Shown one piece after another: positions 25,898 to 33,492 of a stretch of 63,150 bases of DNA. Numbering within the stretch: position 1 is the stretch's first letter; every line of letters starts with the position of its first letter. Source of the DNA: Solirubrobacterales bacterium (GTDB taxonomy: Bacteria; Actinomycetota; Thermoleophilia; Solirubrobacterales; 70-9); assembly GCA_020438295.1 (NCBI GenBank), contig JAGQUV010000008.1:1-63150 (forward strand). Direction: 5' to 3'. Below the pieces are notes generated by a model. It saw only the letters and a program-made list of their open reading frames with translations. It did not search any database and was not told where the DNA came from. The position numbers were made by a program, and so were the translations under genes.

Positions 25898-26433
25898 TCG
25901 CTGCCGCGAGCGAGCGCCACTTCTCCGGTGCGCACCATCTCGAGAAGTCCGTGGGGGCGCAGCATGCTTTCGAAGGCCTCGATCTTGTCGTGTGAGCCCG
26001 TCACTTCGACGATCAGCGCCTTGCGCGATACGTCGACGATCTTCGCTCTGAAGATCTCCGCGAACTGCACGATCTCGGCCCGGTTCTCGACCGCGGCCGA
26101 GACCTTGAACAGCGCCATCTCACGGGCAACCGTCTCCTCCGGCTCCATATCGCGGATCTTGAGCACGTTGATCAGCTTGTGCAGCTGTTTGGTGACCTGG
26201 TCGATCGGGTGGACCGCCCCGTCGATGGTCAGCGTGATCCGTGAAATGTTGGGGTCGTCGGTGGGGCCGACCGCGAGCGTGTCGATGTTGAACCCTCGCC
26301 GGGAGAACAGTCCGGCGACCCGGGCCAGGACACCGGGGCGGTTCTCGACCAGGATCGAGAGCAGGTGCTTACGCCCGGACAGGGCACGGTTCGTGCGCAG
26401 GTCCTCGAGCCGGACCATCTCCGCCCCGGCCAT
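25894..26433 (-). CDS. ilvN: Acetolactate synthase small subunit
   Basis: Regulatory subunit that gives acetolactate synthase full activity and valine feedback inhibition. N-terminal ACT domain (HLLSILVENRPGVLARVAGLFSRRGFNIDTLAVGP, in pieces at about residues 23-57) and a second ACT-like C-terminal domain (about 100-170). The length of 179 residues is normal for the long small subunit. The ATG at 26433 shares one base with the ilvB stop (TGATG), so coupling with ilvB is expected; its own stop overlaps menF. Confidence 0.95.
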   Translation of the reverse strand: MAGAEMVRLEDLRTNRALSGRKHLLSILVENRPGVLARVAGLFSRRGFNIDTLAVGPTDDPNISRITLTIDGAVHPIDQVTKQLHKLINVLKIRDMEPEETVAREMALFKVSAAVENRAEIVQFAEIFRAKIVDVSRKALIVEVTGSHDKIEAFESMLRPHGLLEMVRTGEVALARGSD

Positions 26434-28112
26434 CAGCCGACCATGTCCCGGGCGGCACTGCCGGCCGGGATCATCGGGTAGCAGTTCTCATGCGGGCTGA
26501 CCCGGACGTCGAGCAGCGCCGGACCGTCGGCGTCGAGCGTGGCCTGCATCATTTCCTCGAGGTCGGCCTCGTCATCGCAGCGCAGGCCCTTCGCGCCGAA
26601 AGCCTCTGCCAGCTTGACCCAGTCCGGGCTCGGCCCGTTTGCGACGCCGCTGTAGCGCTCGGACCAGAACAGCTCCTGCCACTGGCGGACCATGCCCATG
26701 TAGCCGTTGTTCATCAGGAAGACCTTGACCGGCACTTCCTCGTTGACCGCGGTCGCCAGTTCCTGCACGTTCATGATCAGGCTGCCGTCCCCGGCGACGC
26801 AGACCACCTGTTCGTCCGGGCAGGCGACCTTTGCTCCGATCGCCGACGGAAGCCCGAACCCCATGGTGCCGAGGCCGCCCGAGTTGATCCACCTCCGCGG
26901 CCTGTTGAAACCGTAGTACTGGGCCACCCACATCTGGTGCTGGCCGACGTCCGAGGTGACGATTGCGTCTCCGCCGGTCACCCGGTGCAGCGTCTCGATC
27001 ATGAACTGCGGCTTGATCTCGCCGTCCTCGCCCGGCTCGTAGGCGAGCGGGTACTCCTTCTGCCAGGCGGCGATCCGGCTCCACCAGCCCTCCAGCCGGG
27101 TGGGATCGGTCTGGAGCGACCGGTATTCCTCGGTCAGCTTGGGCAGGACCCTGAGCGCATCGCCGACGATCGGGATGTGGGCCGGGACGTTCTTCGAGAT
27201 CTCGGCCGGATCGACATCGATGTGGATGAACTTCGCGCCCGGAGCGAACTCGTCCAGCTTGCCGGTGATCCGGTCATCGAAGCGTGCCCCGATCGCCACG
27301 ATCAGGTCCGCCTCGTCCATCGCGTAGTTGGCCGCCCGCGTTCCATGCATGCCGAGCATGCCGAGCCACTGCTCGTTGTCGGACGGGAACCCGCCCAGGC
27401 CCATCAGGGTCGACGTCACGGGGAAGCGGTCGGACAGGCAGAGCTCGCGCAACTCGCTCGAGGCGTTCGCGTTGATCACCCCTCCGCCCGAGTAGATCAC
27501 CGGTCGCCTCGCGTTAGCCAGGGCCTTGGCCGCGATACGAATCTGCTTCAGGTTGCCATCCAGGTTGGGCCGGTAGCCCGCCAGCTCGACCGGGCTGGTG
27601 CGCGCCGTGTAGTCGATCTCCTGTTTGGAAAGGTCCTGTGGCACGTCCACCAGGACCGGGCCGGGACGACCGGTCGAGGCCAGGTGGAACGCCTCGTGGA
27701 TGTATTCCGGGATCTGGGCCGCCTCGGTGACCAGGAGCGAGTGCTTGACGATCGGCAGGGTCACCCCGACGATGTCGGCCTCCTGAAAGCCGTCGGTCCC
27801 GATCAGCTCGGTCCGGACCTGCCCGGTGATGAACACGGTCGGCACCGAATCCATCATCGCGTCGGCGATCGCGGTGACCAGGTTGGTGGCTCCGGGCCCC
27901 GAGGTGCCAAACGCGACGCCGACCCGGCCCGAGGCCTGCGCATAGCCCTCGGCGGCGTGGCCGGCGGCCTGTTCGTGCCGGGCCTGGACGTGGCGGAGGT
28001 CGGCATCGACCAGCGCGTCGTAGGTGGGCAGGTTCGCTCCACCGGGGATGCCGAAGATGTGGTCGACACCTTCGGCCATAAGCGATTGCATCAGTGCGTC
28101 GGCGGCTCTCAT
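26433..28112 (-). CDS. ilvB: Acetolactate synthase large subunit
   Basis: ThDP/FAD enzyme making acetolactate from two pyruvates, or acetohydroxybutyrate. HIFGIPGGANLPTYDAL near residue 18, catalytic Glu in RHEQAAGHAAEGYAQ near 47, GVAFGTSGPGATNLVT near 65, and the ThDP motif VAGDGSLIMNVQELATA near 430 with MNNGYMGMVRQWQELF. The frame is open further upstream, but MRAADALMQSLMAEGV at ATG 28112 is the normal N-terminus; the 25-nt gap to the sulfoquinovose synthase stop leaves no room for a long leader. TAGGAT lies 10 nt before the ATG and may serve as its promoter. 559 residues. Confidence 0.95.
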   Translation of the reverse strand: MRAADALMQSLMAEGVDHIFGIPGGANLPTYDALVDADLRHVQARHEQAAGHAAEGYAQASGRVGVAFGTSGPGATNLVTAIADAMMDSVPTVFITGQVRTELIGTDGFQEADIVGVTLPIVKHSLLVTEAAQIPEYIHEAFHLASTGRPGPVLVDVPQDLSKQEIDYTARTSPVELAGYRPNLDGNLKQIRIAAKALANARRPVIYSGGGVINANASSELRELCLSDRFPVTSTLMGLGGFPSDNEQWLGMLGMHGTRAANYAMDEADLIVAIGARFDDRITGKLDEFAPGAKFIHIDVDPAEISKNVPAHIPIVGDALRVLPKLTEEYRSLQTDPTRLEGWWSRIAAWQKEYPLAYEPGEDGEIKPQFMIETLHRVTGGDAIVTSDVGQHQMWVAQYYGFNRPRRWINSGGLGTMGFGLPSAIGAKVACPDEQVVCVAGDGSLIMNVQELATAVNEEVPVKVFLMNNGYMGMVRQWQELFWSERYSGVANGPSPDWVKLAEAFGAKGLRCDDEADLEEMMQATLDADGPALLDVRVSPHENCYPMIPAGSAARDMVG

Positions 28113-28137
28113 CGGAAATGCGATCCTACCAGCGGAT

Positions 28138-29331
28138 TCAGGTCCGCTGGGCGACTGAAAGCGCGCCGCCCTCGAGCTCACCGGGGTTCCACTTGGTTTT
28201 CGGCGTAATCGCGCGCTGGATGATCCGGTCCCGGTTCTCGGCGACGATGCCGAACACCGACTGGACCAGCTCCACCCCCAGCGGATGGGGTTCCAGCCCG
28301 AGGTCCAGCAGCTTCTGGTTGGAAGCGTTGTAGTAATGGTGCTCCAGTTCGACCCGTGGGTTGGGGAAGGTCTCGATCGAAACGTGGTGGCCGGCCTCTT
28401 CACCGCATTGCTTGACCAGCTCGGCCAGCTCTGACACCGAGAACTGTTCGGTGAACTGGTTGAAGACGCGGTACTGGCCCCGCTCGGCCGGGTTCTCGGC
28501 CGCAAGCTCGACGCAGCGCAGGGTGTCCTTGATGTTCAGATAGCCCCTGGTCTGCCCTCCGGCGCCGTACACCGTCAGCGGGTGACCGACCACGGCCTGG
28601 ACGCAGAAGCGGTTGAGCACCGTTCCGAACGTCTCGTCGTAGTCGAACCGCGTGGTCAGGCGCGGATCGAGCCCGGACTCGTTGGTTTCGACCCCGTATA
28701 CGACACCCTGGTTGAGATCGGTGGCGCGCAGACCCCAGACCCGGGTCGCAAAGTGGATGTTGGTCGAGTCATGAACCTTGGAAGCGTGGTAGAGCGAGGC
28801 CGGCAACTTGGGGAACGGCAGGGTGTCGGTACGCCCGTTGTGCTCGATCTCGATGAACCCTTCTTCGATGTCGATGTTCGGGGTCCCGTACTCACCCATC
28901 GTCCCCAGCTTGATCAGGTGGGCGTCGGGTACCCGGTCGCGCATCGAGAACAACAGGTTGAGGGTCCCGATCACGTTGGTCTGCTGGGTCTCGACGGCCG
29001 CCTTCCTGGAGCGCATCGAGTAGGGGGCCGAGGGCTGCTCGCCGTAGTGGATCACTGTTTCCGGCAGGGTCTCGGCGATCACCTGGTCGAGGAACTCGGC
29101 GTCCTCGATACACCCGATGCGCGCTTCGATCAGATTGCCGGACACGGTATGCCAGACCTCGATCCGGTCTTCGAGAGAAGTGATCGGGGTCAGTGAATCG
29201 GTGGACTGCTCGAGGTGCCAGCGGCGGCGGGCGAAGTTGTCGACGACCGTGACCTCGTGCCCGCGGTCGGAGAATCGCATGGCGGTCGGCCAGCCGAGGT
29301 AGCCGTCGCCACCGAGTACAAGGATTCGCAT
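28138..29331 (-). CDS. sqdB: UDP-sulfoquinovose synthase
   Basis: Extended short-chain dehydrogenase that makes UDP-sulfoquinovose from UDP-glucose and sulfite, the head-group donor of the sulfolipid SQDG. The 397-residue protein follows plant SQD1 closely: VLGGDGYLGWPTAMRF at the N-terminus, HYGEQPSAPYSM near residue 95, KLGTMGEYGTPNIDIEEG near 140, the YxxxK catalytic pair in LYHASKVHDS near 180, ATDLNQGVVYGV, and YGAGGQTRGYLNIKDT near 260. The start ATG at 29331 gives this N-terminus; the longer open frame is not credible. No sulfoquinovosyltransferase was recognised in the window, though glycosyltransferases lie divergently at 29.4-33.2 kb. It is followed by ilvB after 25 nt. Confidence 0.92.
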   Translation of the reverse strand: MRILVLGGDGYLGWPTAMRFSDRGHEVTVVDNFARRRWHLEQSTDSLTPITSLEDRIEVWHTVSGNLIEARIGCIEDAEFLDQVIAETLPETVIHYGEQPSAPYSMRSRKAAVETQQTNVIGTLNLLFSMRDRVPDAHLIKLGTMGEYGTPNIDIEEGFIEIEHNGRTDTLPFPKLPASLYHASKVHDSTNIHFATRVWGLRATDLNQGVVYGVETNESGLDPRLTTRFDYDETFGTVLNRFCVQAVVGHPLTVYGAGGQTRGYLNIKDTLRCVELAAENPAERGQYRVFNQFTEQFSVSELAELVKQCGEEAGHHVSIETFPNPRVELEHHYYNASNQKLLDLGLEPHPLGVELVQSVFGIVAENRDRIIQRAITPKTKWNPGELEGGALSVAQRT

Positions 29332-29339
29332 AGCCGCTG

Positions 29340-29345
29340 AGATTA
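29340..29345 (-). promoter_or_regulatory. -10 box of the sulfoquinovose synthase gene
   Basis: TAATCT on the minus strand, 8 nt before the ATG at 29331, with no ribosome site: probably a leaderless or nearly leaderless transcript. Confidence 0.45.
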
Positions 29346-29363
29346 CCGCAAGCCCCGGCAATC

Positions 29364-29369
29364 TAGGAT
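29364..29369 (+). promoter_or_regulatory. -10 box of the first glycosyltransferase gene
   Basis: TAGGAT, 7 nt before the GTG at 29377. It is back to back with the TAATCT box of the divergent sulfoquinovose synthase gene, within a 45-nt shared intergenic region. Confidence 0.45.
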
Positions 29370-29376
29370 CCCCTCG

Positions 29377-30759
29377 GTGCGACTGACCGTGCTCATGCTG
29401 ATCGTCCTGTCCGGCCTCTTTTTGCGGCTCGACCAGGCCTGGCAGGGCGCAGAGCACAACCTGCCCGATTCAGCCGCCTACGAGCGCATCGCCCGCGGCG
29501 TGAGCCGGGACGGAGTGTTCGAACAGCGCGGCCCCGGCACACCGCTCCACCCCCAACCGGCGTCCAACTACACCCCGGGGCTGCCGCTTCTCACCGCCGG
29601 CATCTTCGAACTGACCGGCGGCGACTCGGTCCGCGTCGCACGGCTGGTCCTGGCCCTGATCGCGACCGTGGCGATCCCGATCAGCTGGCGCATCGGATCA
29701 CGGCTGGGCGGCGACGTGGCAGCCATAGCCGCGGCGGCGATCACCGCCTTCTACCCCACCTCGATCGCCGATTCCGGGATGCTGCTGACCGAACCGCTGA
29801 CCGGGACGCTGATTGCCGGGGCCGTGTTGGCCGTGCTCTGGGCCCGCGAGCAGAGCGGCCTTCATGCCTGGGCCCTGCCCGGCCTGCTGCTCGGCCTGAC
29901 CAGCCTGGTCCGGCCCGAGGCCCTGCTGGTCTCGGGCCTGCTCGCCATGGTGCTTTTCGCATTGCAGCTGCGGGCCGGTCTCCGCGCCGCCCTTCTCCCG
30001 GTGGCGGTGATGTCGGTCGCCACAGCGGTCGTGGTCGCGCCGCTGATCGCCAGGGACCTTTCCGGATCAGGGCGGTTGGTACCGCTCTCGACCGGCGGAG
30101 GTCAGACTCTGTTCACCGGGAGCTATGCCGCTTCGGGCGGCGACCCGACCGACGTCATGCCACGGGTGCTGCGCTCGAACCCCGACATCAGGCGCCAAAT
30201 CATGCGACAGAACAGGCGCAGCGGCGAAGGCCCCGCCTCGATCACGCCGGAGCGGGTCCTGGCCCTGCTGGCCGAGCGACGGCACCCCGGGACCCCGGCT
30301 GACGCAGCGCTCTCGAAGATGGGCCGGGACTCCTACATCTCACAGTTCGAATCCGATCCGACGGCGCTGTCCCGGTATCTGCTGGGCAAGGCGGGCCGGA
30401 TCTGGTGGAGGGGGCGCTGGGAGTTGATCGATTCCCTACCGGGGCGGATCGTCCACCGGGGGCTGATCTTCGCCTGCCTGACCGGAATGCTCGCCCTGGC
30501 GGTCCGGCGTCGGCCCGAGTTCTGGATCGTGGGTACGCCACTGCTCTCGGCGACCGTCATCGGGGCGGTCCTGGTCGCCTCGCCGCGACGGGTTCTGGCC
30601 CTGTGGCCGTTGGTCGGCGCTGTCGCCGGGGTCGGGCTGGCCGGCCTCGTCCGGCTTGCATTCGGTGCCCGGATCCGCCGCCGCTGGGGCCGTTCGCATA
30701 GCCTGACCGCCCCTGATGCGCTCAGCCCCCAGCCCGACACCATCGCCGTCCGGCGCTGA
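29377..30759 (+). CDS. GT39-like polytopic membrane glycosyltransferase
   Basis: A 460-residue membrane protein with about nine or ten hydrophobic helices. The first extracytoplasmic loop follows an N-terminal helix and begins with LPDSAAYERIARGVSRDG, the acidic D..YxxIA pattern of polyprenyl-phosphate-sugar dependent (GT-C, PMT/ArnT-like) transferases; SNYTPGLPLLTAG and MLLTEPLTGTL, with an acidic residue in the second loop, also fit. These enzymes move a sugar from a lipid carrier to a lipid or protein outside the membrane. Acceptor and sugar are unknown. The GTG start at 29377 probably is leaderless. It overlaps the next gene, a homologue, by 44 nt if the first ATG of that gene is used. 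Confidence 0.75.
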   Translation: MRLTVLMLIVLSGLFLRLDQAWQGAEHNLPDSAAYERIARGVSRDGVFEQRGPGTPLHPQPASNYTPGLPLLTAGIFELTGGDSVRVARLVLALIATVAIPISWRIGSRLGGDVAAIAAAAITAFYPTSIADSGMLLTEPLTGTLIAGAVLAVLWAREQSGLHAWALPGLLLGLTSLVRPEALLVSGLLAMVLFALQLRAGLRAALLPVAVMSVATAVVVAPLIARDLSGSGRLVPLSTGGGQTLFTGSYAASGGDPTDVMPRVLRSNPDIRRQIMRQNRRSGEGPASITPERVLALLAERRHPGTPADAALSKMGRDSYISQFESDPTALSRYLLGKAGRIWWRGRWELIDSLPGRIVHRGLIFACLTGMLALAVRRRPEFWIVGTPLLSATVIGAVLVASPRRVLALWPLVGAVAGVGLAGLVRLAFGARIRRRWGRSHSLTAPDALSPQPDTIAVRR

Positions 30760-32134
30760 ACGGCCGACCCCGGCCGGGTCGTCTGCCGTGACCAGAGTGA
30801 TTGACCGATACGGGCGCGGTTCTCTCGTCGTCCTGCTCGTGATCATGGCGGTCGGGTTTGGCCTCCGCCTCGAGAAGGTGGTGAATCCGCTGGCCGAGCC
30901 CGGTGACGACGCGCTCGCCTACCGTGCGCTGGCCGAATCCCTGTACACCGACGGCACCTACGGCTCTCCTGATTTCACCTACCGAAGCGACTGGTCGCCC
31001 GGCGCACCGCTGATCTACGCCGGTTCCTACTTCCTCACCGGGGGCGTCCGGGACGGAGTGGCCCGCGGGGCGGAAGCCCTCCTGGGGACCGCCGCGATCC
31101 TGGTCGTCTTCCTGCTCACCGCGAGGATCTCGCCCACGCGCGACGGACCGGACAGCCAGGTCGCGGCGCTGCTCGCCGCCGGCATGGTCGCGCTGTATCC
31201 GCCGTTCATTCACTCGACCGGCGCCCTGATGAGTGAACCGCCGGCGACCTTCACGCTGCCTGCCGCTGTGCTGGCTTTTCTCTGGGCCGATTCACGGGAC
31301 TCGGCCCGGGCCTGGGTCGTACCCGGGCTCCTGCTCGGCCTGACCGCGCTGATCAGGCCCGAGTACCTGGCCGTGGCAGCCCTGTTCGGGGTGCTGCTCG
31401 TCTTCAGGGTCGGCATCGCGCGGGGGGTCCGCAGCACCGTGGTCGCGGCCCTGCTGTTCGGCGCAGCCGTCCTGGTCCCGATAGTCCCATGGACGATCCA
31501 CAACTACGTATCGCTGGACCGGGTAGTCCCGATTTCGACCGGCAGTGGCAAGGCGCTCTACGTCGGGACCAGCCTCCCGGACGATGGCGACTACCAACGG
31601 GTCAAGGCCTCGCTGCTCGAACGCTACACCGGCAGGCGGTTGCCGCCCGACTCGGCCGCCCTCGACCGGGTCGACCCGGTACCGCTGTTCGACCGGGCGG
31701 CCCGGCGGTATCCGGAGCTGTCACGCGACGCAGCGCTGGGAAGGATCGGCCGCGAGAACCTCGGCGAGTACCTCGGTTCCGACCCGCTCGGCTACCTGGC
31801 GATGACCGTGCGCAAGGTCGGGCGGATGTGGGGCAGCGGGGTCGGCGAGGCCATGTCGGGCCCGGCCGGTTCCGCAATCCAGAAACTGCTCGTCGTGCTC
31901 GGCATCGCCGGCCTGGCACTGCTTGCCTGGCGGAGACGCTGGGAGGCGATCGCGATCGCGATCCCGATCGTCACGGTGACCGCGGTCGGCGCGATCACGC
32001 TGGCCCCGGCCCGACGCAACGAGATCCTGATGACGCTCGTTCTGCCGCTCGCCGCCGTAGCCTTGACGGAAGCCGTCGGCTGGATCGCCCGCCGGCGAGG
32101 AATTCAGACCGGAAGAGACTCGGTAACCAGTTGA
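30716..32134 (+). CDS. GT39-like polytopic membrane glycosyltransferase, second copy
   Basis: A 472-residue relative of the preceding gene: EPGDDALAYRALAESLYTDGTYG after the first helix, DWSPGAPLIYAGSYFLTGG, a helix pair ending LYPPFIHSTGALMSEPPATF, and LPGLLLGLTAL(I/V)RPEYL-type helices shared with its neighbour (PGLLLGLT(A/S)L(I/V)RPE). The N-terminal 25 residues are disordered and proline-rich, and the ATG at 30716 overlaps the previous gene; a GTG at 30788 (VTRVIDRYGRG) could be the real start. Tandem duplication of a lipid-carrier dependent transferase is the simplest reading. Its end overlaps the next gene by 4 nt (TTGA). Confidence 0.72.
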   Translation: MRSAPSPTPSPSGAERPTPAGSSAVTRVIDRYGRGSLVVLLVIMAVGFGLRLEKVVNPLAEPGDDALAYRALAESLYTDGTYGSPDFTYRSDWSPGAPLIYAGSYFLTGGVRDGVARGAEALLGTAAILVVFLLTARISPTRDGPDSQVAALLAAGMVALYPPFIHSTGALMSEPPATFTLPAAVLAFLWADSRDSARAWVVPGLLLGLTALIRPEYLAVAALFGVLLVFRVGIARGVRSTVVAALLFGAAVLVPIVPWTIHNYVSLDRVVPISTGSGKALYVGTSLPDDGDYQRVKASLLERYTGRRLPPDSAALDRVDPVPLFDRAARRYPELSRDAALGRIGRENLGEYLGSDPLGYLAMTVRKVGRMWGSGVGEAMSGPAGSAIQKLLVVLGIAGLALLAWRRRWEAIAIAIPIVTVTAVGAITLAPARRNEILMTLVLPLAAVALTEAVGWIARRRGIQTGRDSVTS

Positions 32135-33195
32135 CCTTCGCTTCGATATTTCCGCCCGAGTTGACCGCGCTACGGGCCACCGGCCTGGTGATCGCCATTT
32201 TGATCATCGCGTTCGCCGTGGTCAGGAGGCGCGAACTGAGGAACGCCGACGTGTTGCTGTTGCTGGGAGCAGGGGTCGGGCTGGCGCTCGTGTCCGGGAC
32301 CGAGGTCACCGACCGGCTGCTCTCGGCCCTCTCGTTCGAGCGTGGCAACGGCGGCCGGATTCTCGGGCTGGCCGTAATCGCGATCCTGATCCTCTTTCTC
32401 ATGGCGCTCAGAGCACTCTCGGTGGGAGCCCGGAACGCCCGTCAGATGTCGGCCGTCCTGGAAGGCATCTCCTCCGAGCAGTTCCGGCTGGACGACAACA
32501 GGTCGGTCTTCCGCAACCGGATCGCCGTGGTCATTCCCGCCTACAACGAAGCGGACAACATCGGCTACGTGCTCGATCAGGTCCCGGCAGAGGTCTGCGG
32601 GCTGCCCACCGCAACGCTGGTCGTCGATGACGGCTCACGAGACGGGACCGAGGAGGTGGCTGAGGCTCACGGGGCGATCGTCGCCCGCCACGTGGTCAAC
32701 CGTGGCGGTGGCGCCGCGCTCCGCACCGGATACCGGTTGATGGTCGATTCCGAAGCCGCGATCGTGGTCACCCTCGACGCCGACGGCCAGCACCTGCCGG
32801 CCGAGATGCCGGCCCTGGTGCAGCCGGTGCTCGACGGGGAGGTCGACGTCGCTCACGGCTCCAGGGTGCTCGGCCATGCCGAGCAGAACCACTTCGCCCG
32901 CGAGATGGGCATCGTCTTCTTCAACCGCCTGGTCTCGTTCCTGACCGGGACCCACGTGACCGACTGTTCCAACGGTTACCGGGCAGTCAGGACCGGAGTC
33001 CTGCCCCAGCTGGTGCTCAAGCAGGAGCAGTTCCACACCTCGGAGTTCATGATCGAGGCGATCAAGCGCGGGATCCCGGCCAGGGAAGTACCGGTCACGG
33101 TCGAGCAGCGACTTCACGGCAGCTCGAAGAAGCCGGCCGTGTTTCGCTACGGGGTCGGTTTCTCCAACGCGATCATGCGGGCCTGGCTGCGCTGA
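32131..33195 (+). CDS. DUF2304-like membrane domain fused to a GT2 glycosyltransferase
   Basis: A 354-residue protein with two parts. Residues 1-110 contain three hydrophobic helices resembling DUF2304, a small membrane family normally encoded next to glycosyltransferases. Residues 130-354 are a GT-A family 2 domain of the dolichyl-phosphate mannosyltransferase type: IAVVIPAYNEADNIGYVLDQVP, VVDDGSRDGTEEVAE and the DxD-like TLDADGQHLPAEM. It probably loads a sugar on polyprenyl phosphate on the cytosolic side, providing the donor for the two GT39-like enzymes just upstream. The TTG start at 32131 overlaps the upstream stop (TTGA), so the three genes form an operon. Confidence 0.8.
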   Translation: MTFASIFPPELTALRATGLVIAILIIAFAVVRRRELRNADVLLLLGAGVGLALVSGTEVTDRLLSALSFERGNGGRILGLAVIAILILFLMALRALSVGARNARQMSAVLEGISSEQFRLDDNRSVFRNRIAVVIPAYNEADNIGYVLDQVPAEVCGLPTATLVVDDGSRDGTEEVAEAHGAIVARHVVNRGGGAALRTGYRLMVDSEAAIVVTLDADGQHLPAEMPALVQPVLDGEVDVAHGSRVLGHAEQNHFAREMGIVFFNRLVSFLTGTHVTDCSNGYRAVRTGVLPQLVLKQEQFHTSEFMIEAIKRGIPAREVPVTVEQRLHGSSKKPAVFRYGVGFSNAIMRAWLR

Positions 33196-33199
33196 GACG

Positions 33200-33481
33200 T
33201 CAGCGGGGCGGCATCCTGGTCTCTTCGGGATCTGGCAGGTAGAGGTCGGTCCCGCATCGCGGGCAGACCTGAACGTACAGCTTGAGAATCTTGCCGCAGG
33301 TCGGGCATCTCCGCTCCGGCTCGGTCACCTCGTTGCGGTAGAGGATGACCGCGATCAGACCGAACAGCAAAAGGACCATGCCGACCAACAGCCAGATGAA
33401 GAACGAACCGCCTTTGGCCCGGCCGATGATCCCGGTCGCAAGGCCGAACATCAGGGCGATGAATACGTACTCGTACCCCAC
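33200..33481 (-). CDS. Small membrane protein with C-terminal zinc ribbon
   Basis: A 93-residue protein: two hydrophobic segments (YVFIALMFGLATGIIG and FFIWLLVGMVLLLFGLIAVILY, residues about 4-19 and 27-49) then a double CxxC zinc ribbon, CPTCG-x10-CPRCG, near residues 60-77. Proteins of this kind are often small membrane sensors or scaffolds, but nothing indicates a specific role here. The long frame that runs through it in the upstream direction is antisense noise; I place the start at the GTG at 33481, 11 nt after the NDH-2 stop, so the two genes are likely cotranscribed. It converges with the glycosyltransferase operon, whose last stop is 4 nt away. Confidence 0.7.
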   Translation of the reverse strand: MGYEYVFIALMFGLATGIIGRAKGGSFFIWLLVGMVLLLFGLIAVILYRNEVTEPERRCPTCGKILKLYVQVCPRCGTDLYLPDPEETRMPPR

Positions 33482-33492
33482 GCGCTTTTCGC

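Noticed and set aside
28113..28137. A valine/isoleucine leader before ilvB
   Set aside because: Only 25 nt separate ilvB from the upstream stop and no Val/Ile run is encoded.
26433..28505. Extended 690-codon ilvB
   Set aside because: The first 131 residues overlap the sulfoquinovose synthase gene in another frame; MRAADALMQSL at 28112 is the true N-terminus.
31489..33195. 568-codon version of the GT2 gene
   Set aside because: The first 214 codons are Arg/Pro/Gly-rich shadow of the GT39 gene; TTG 32131 with TTGA overlap is the start.
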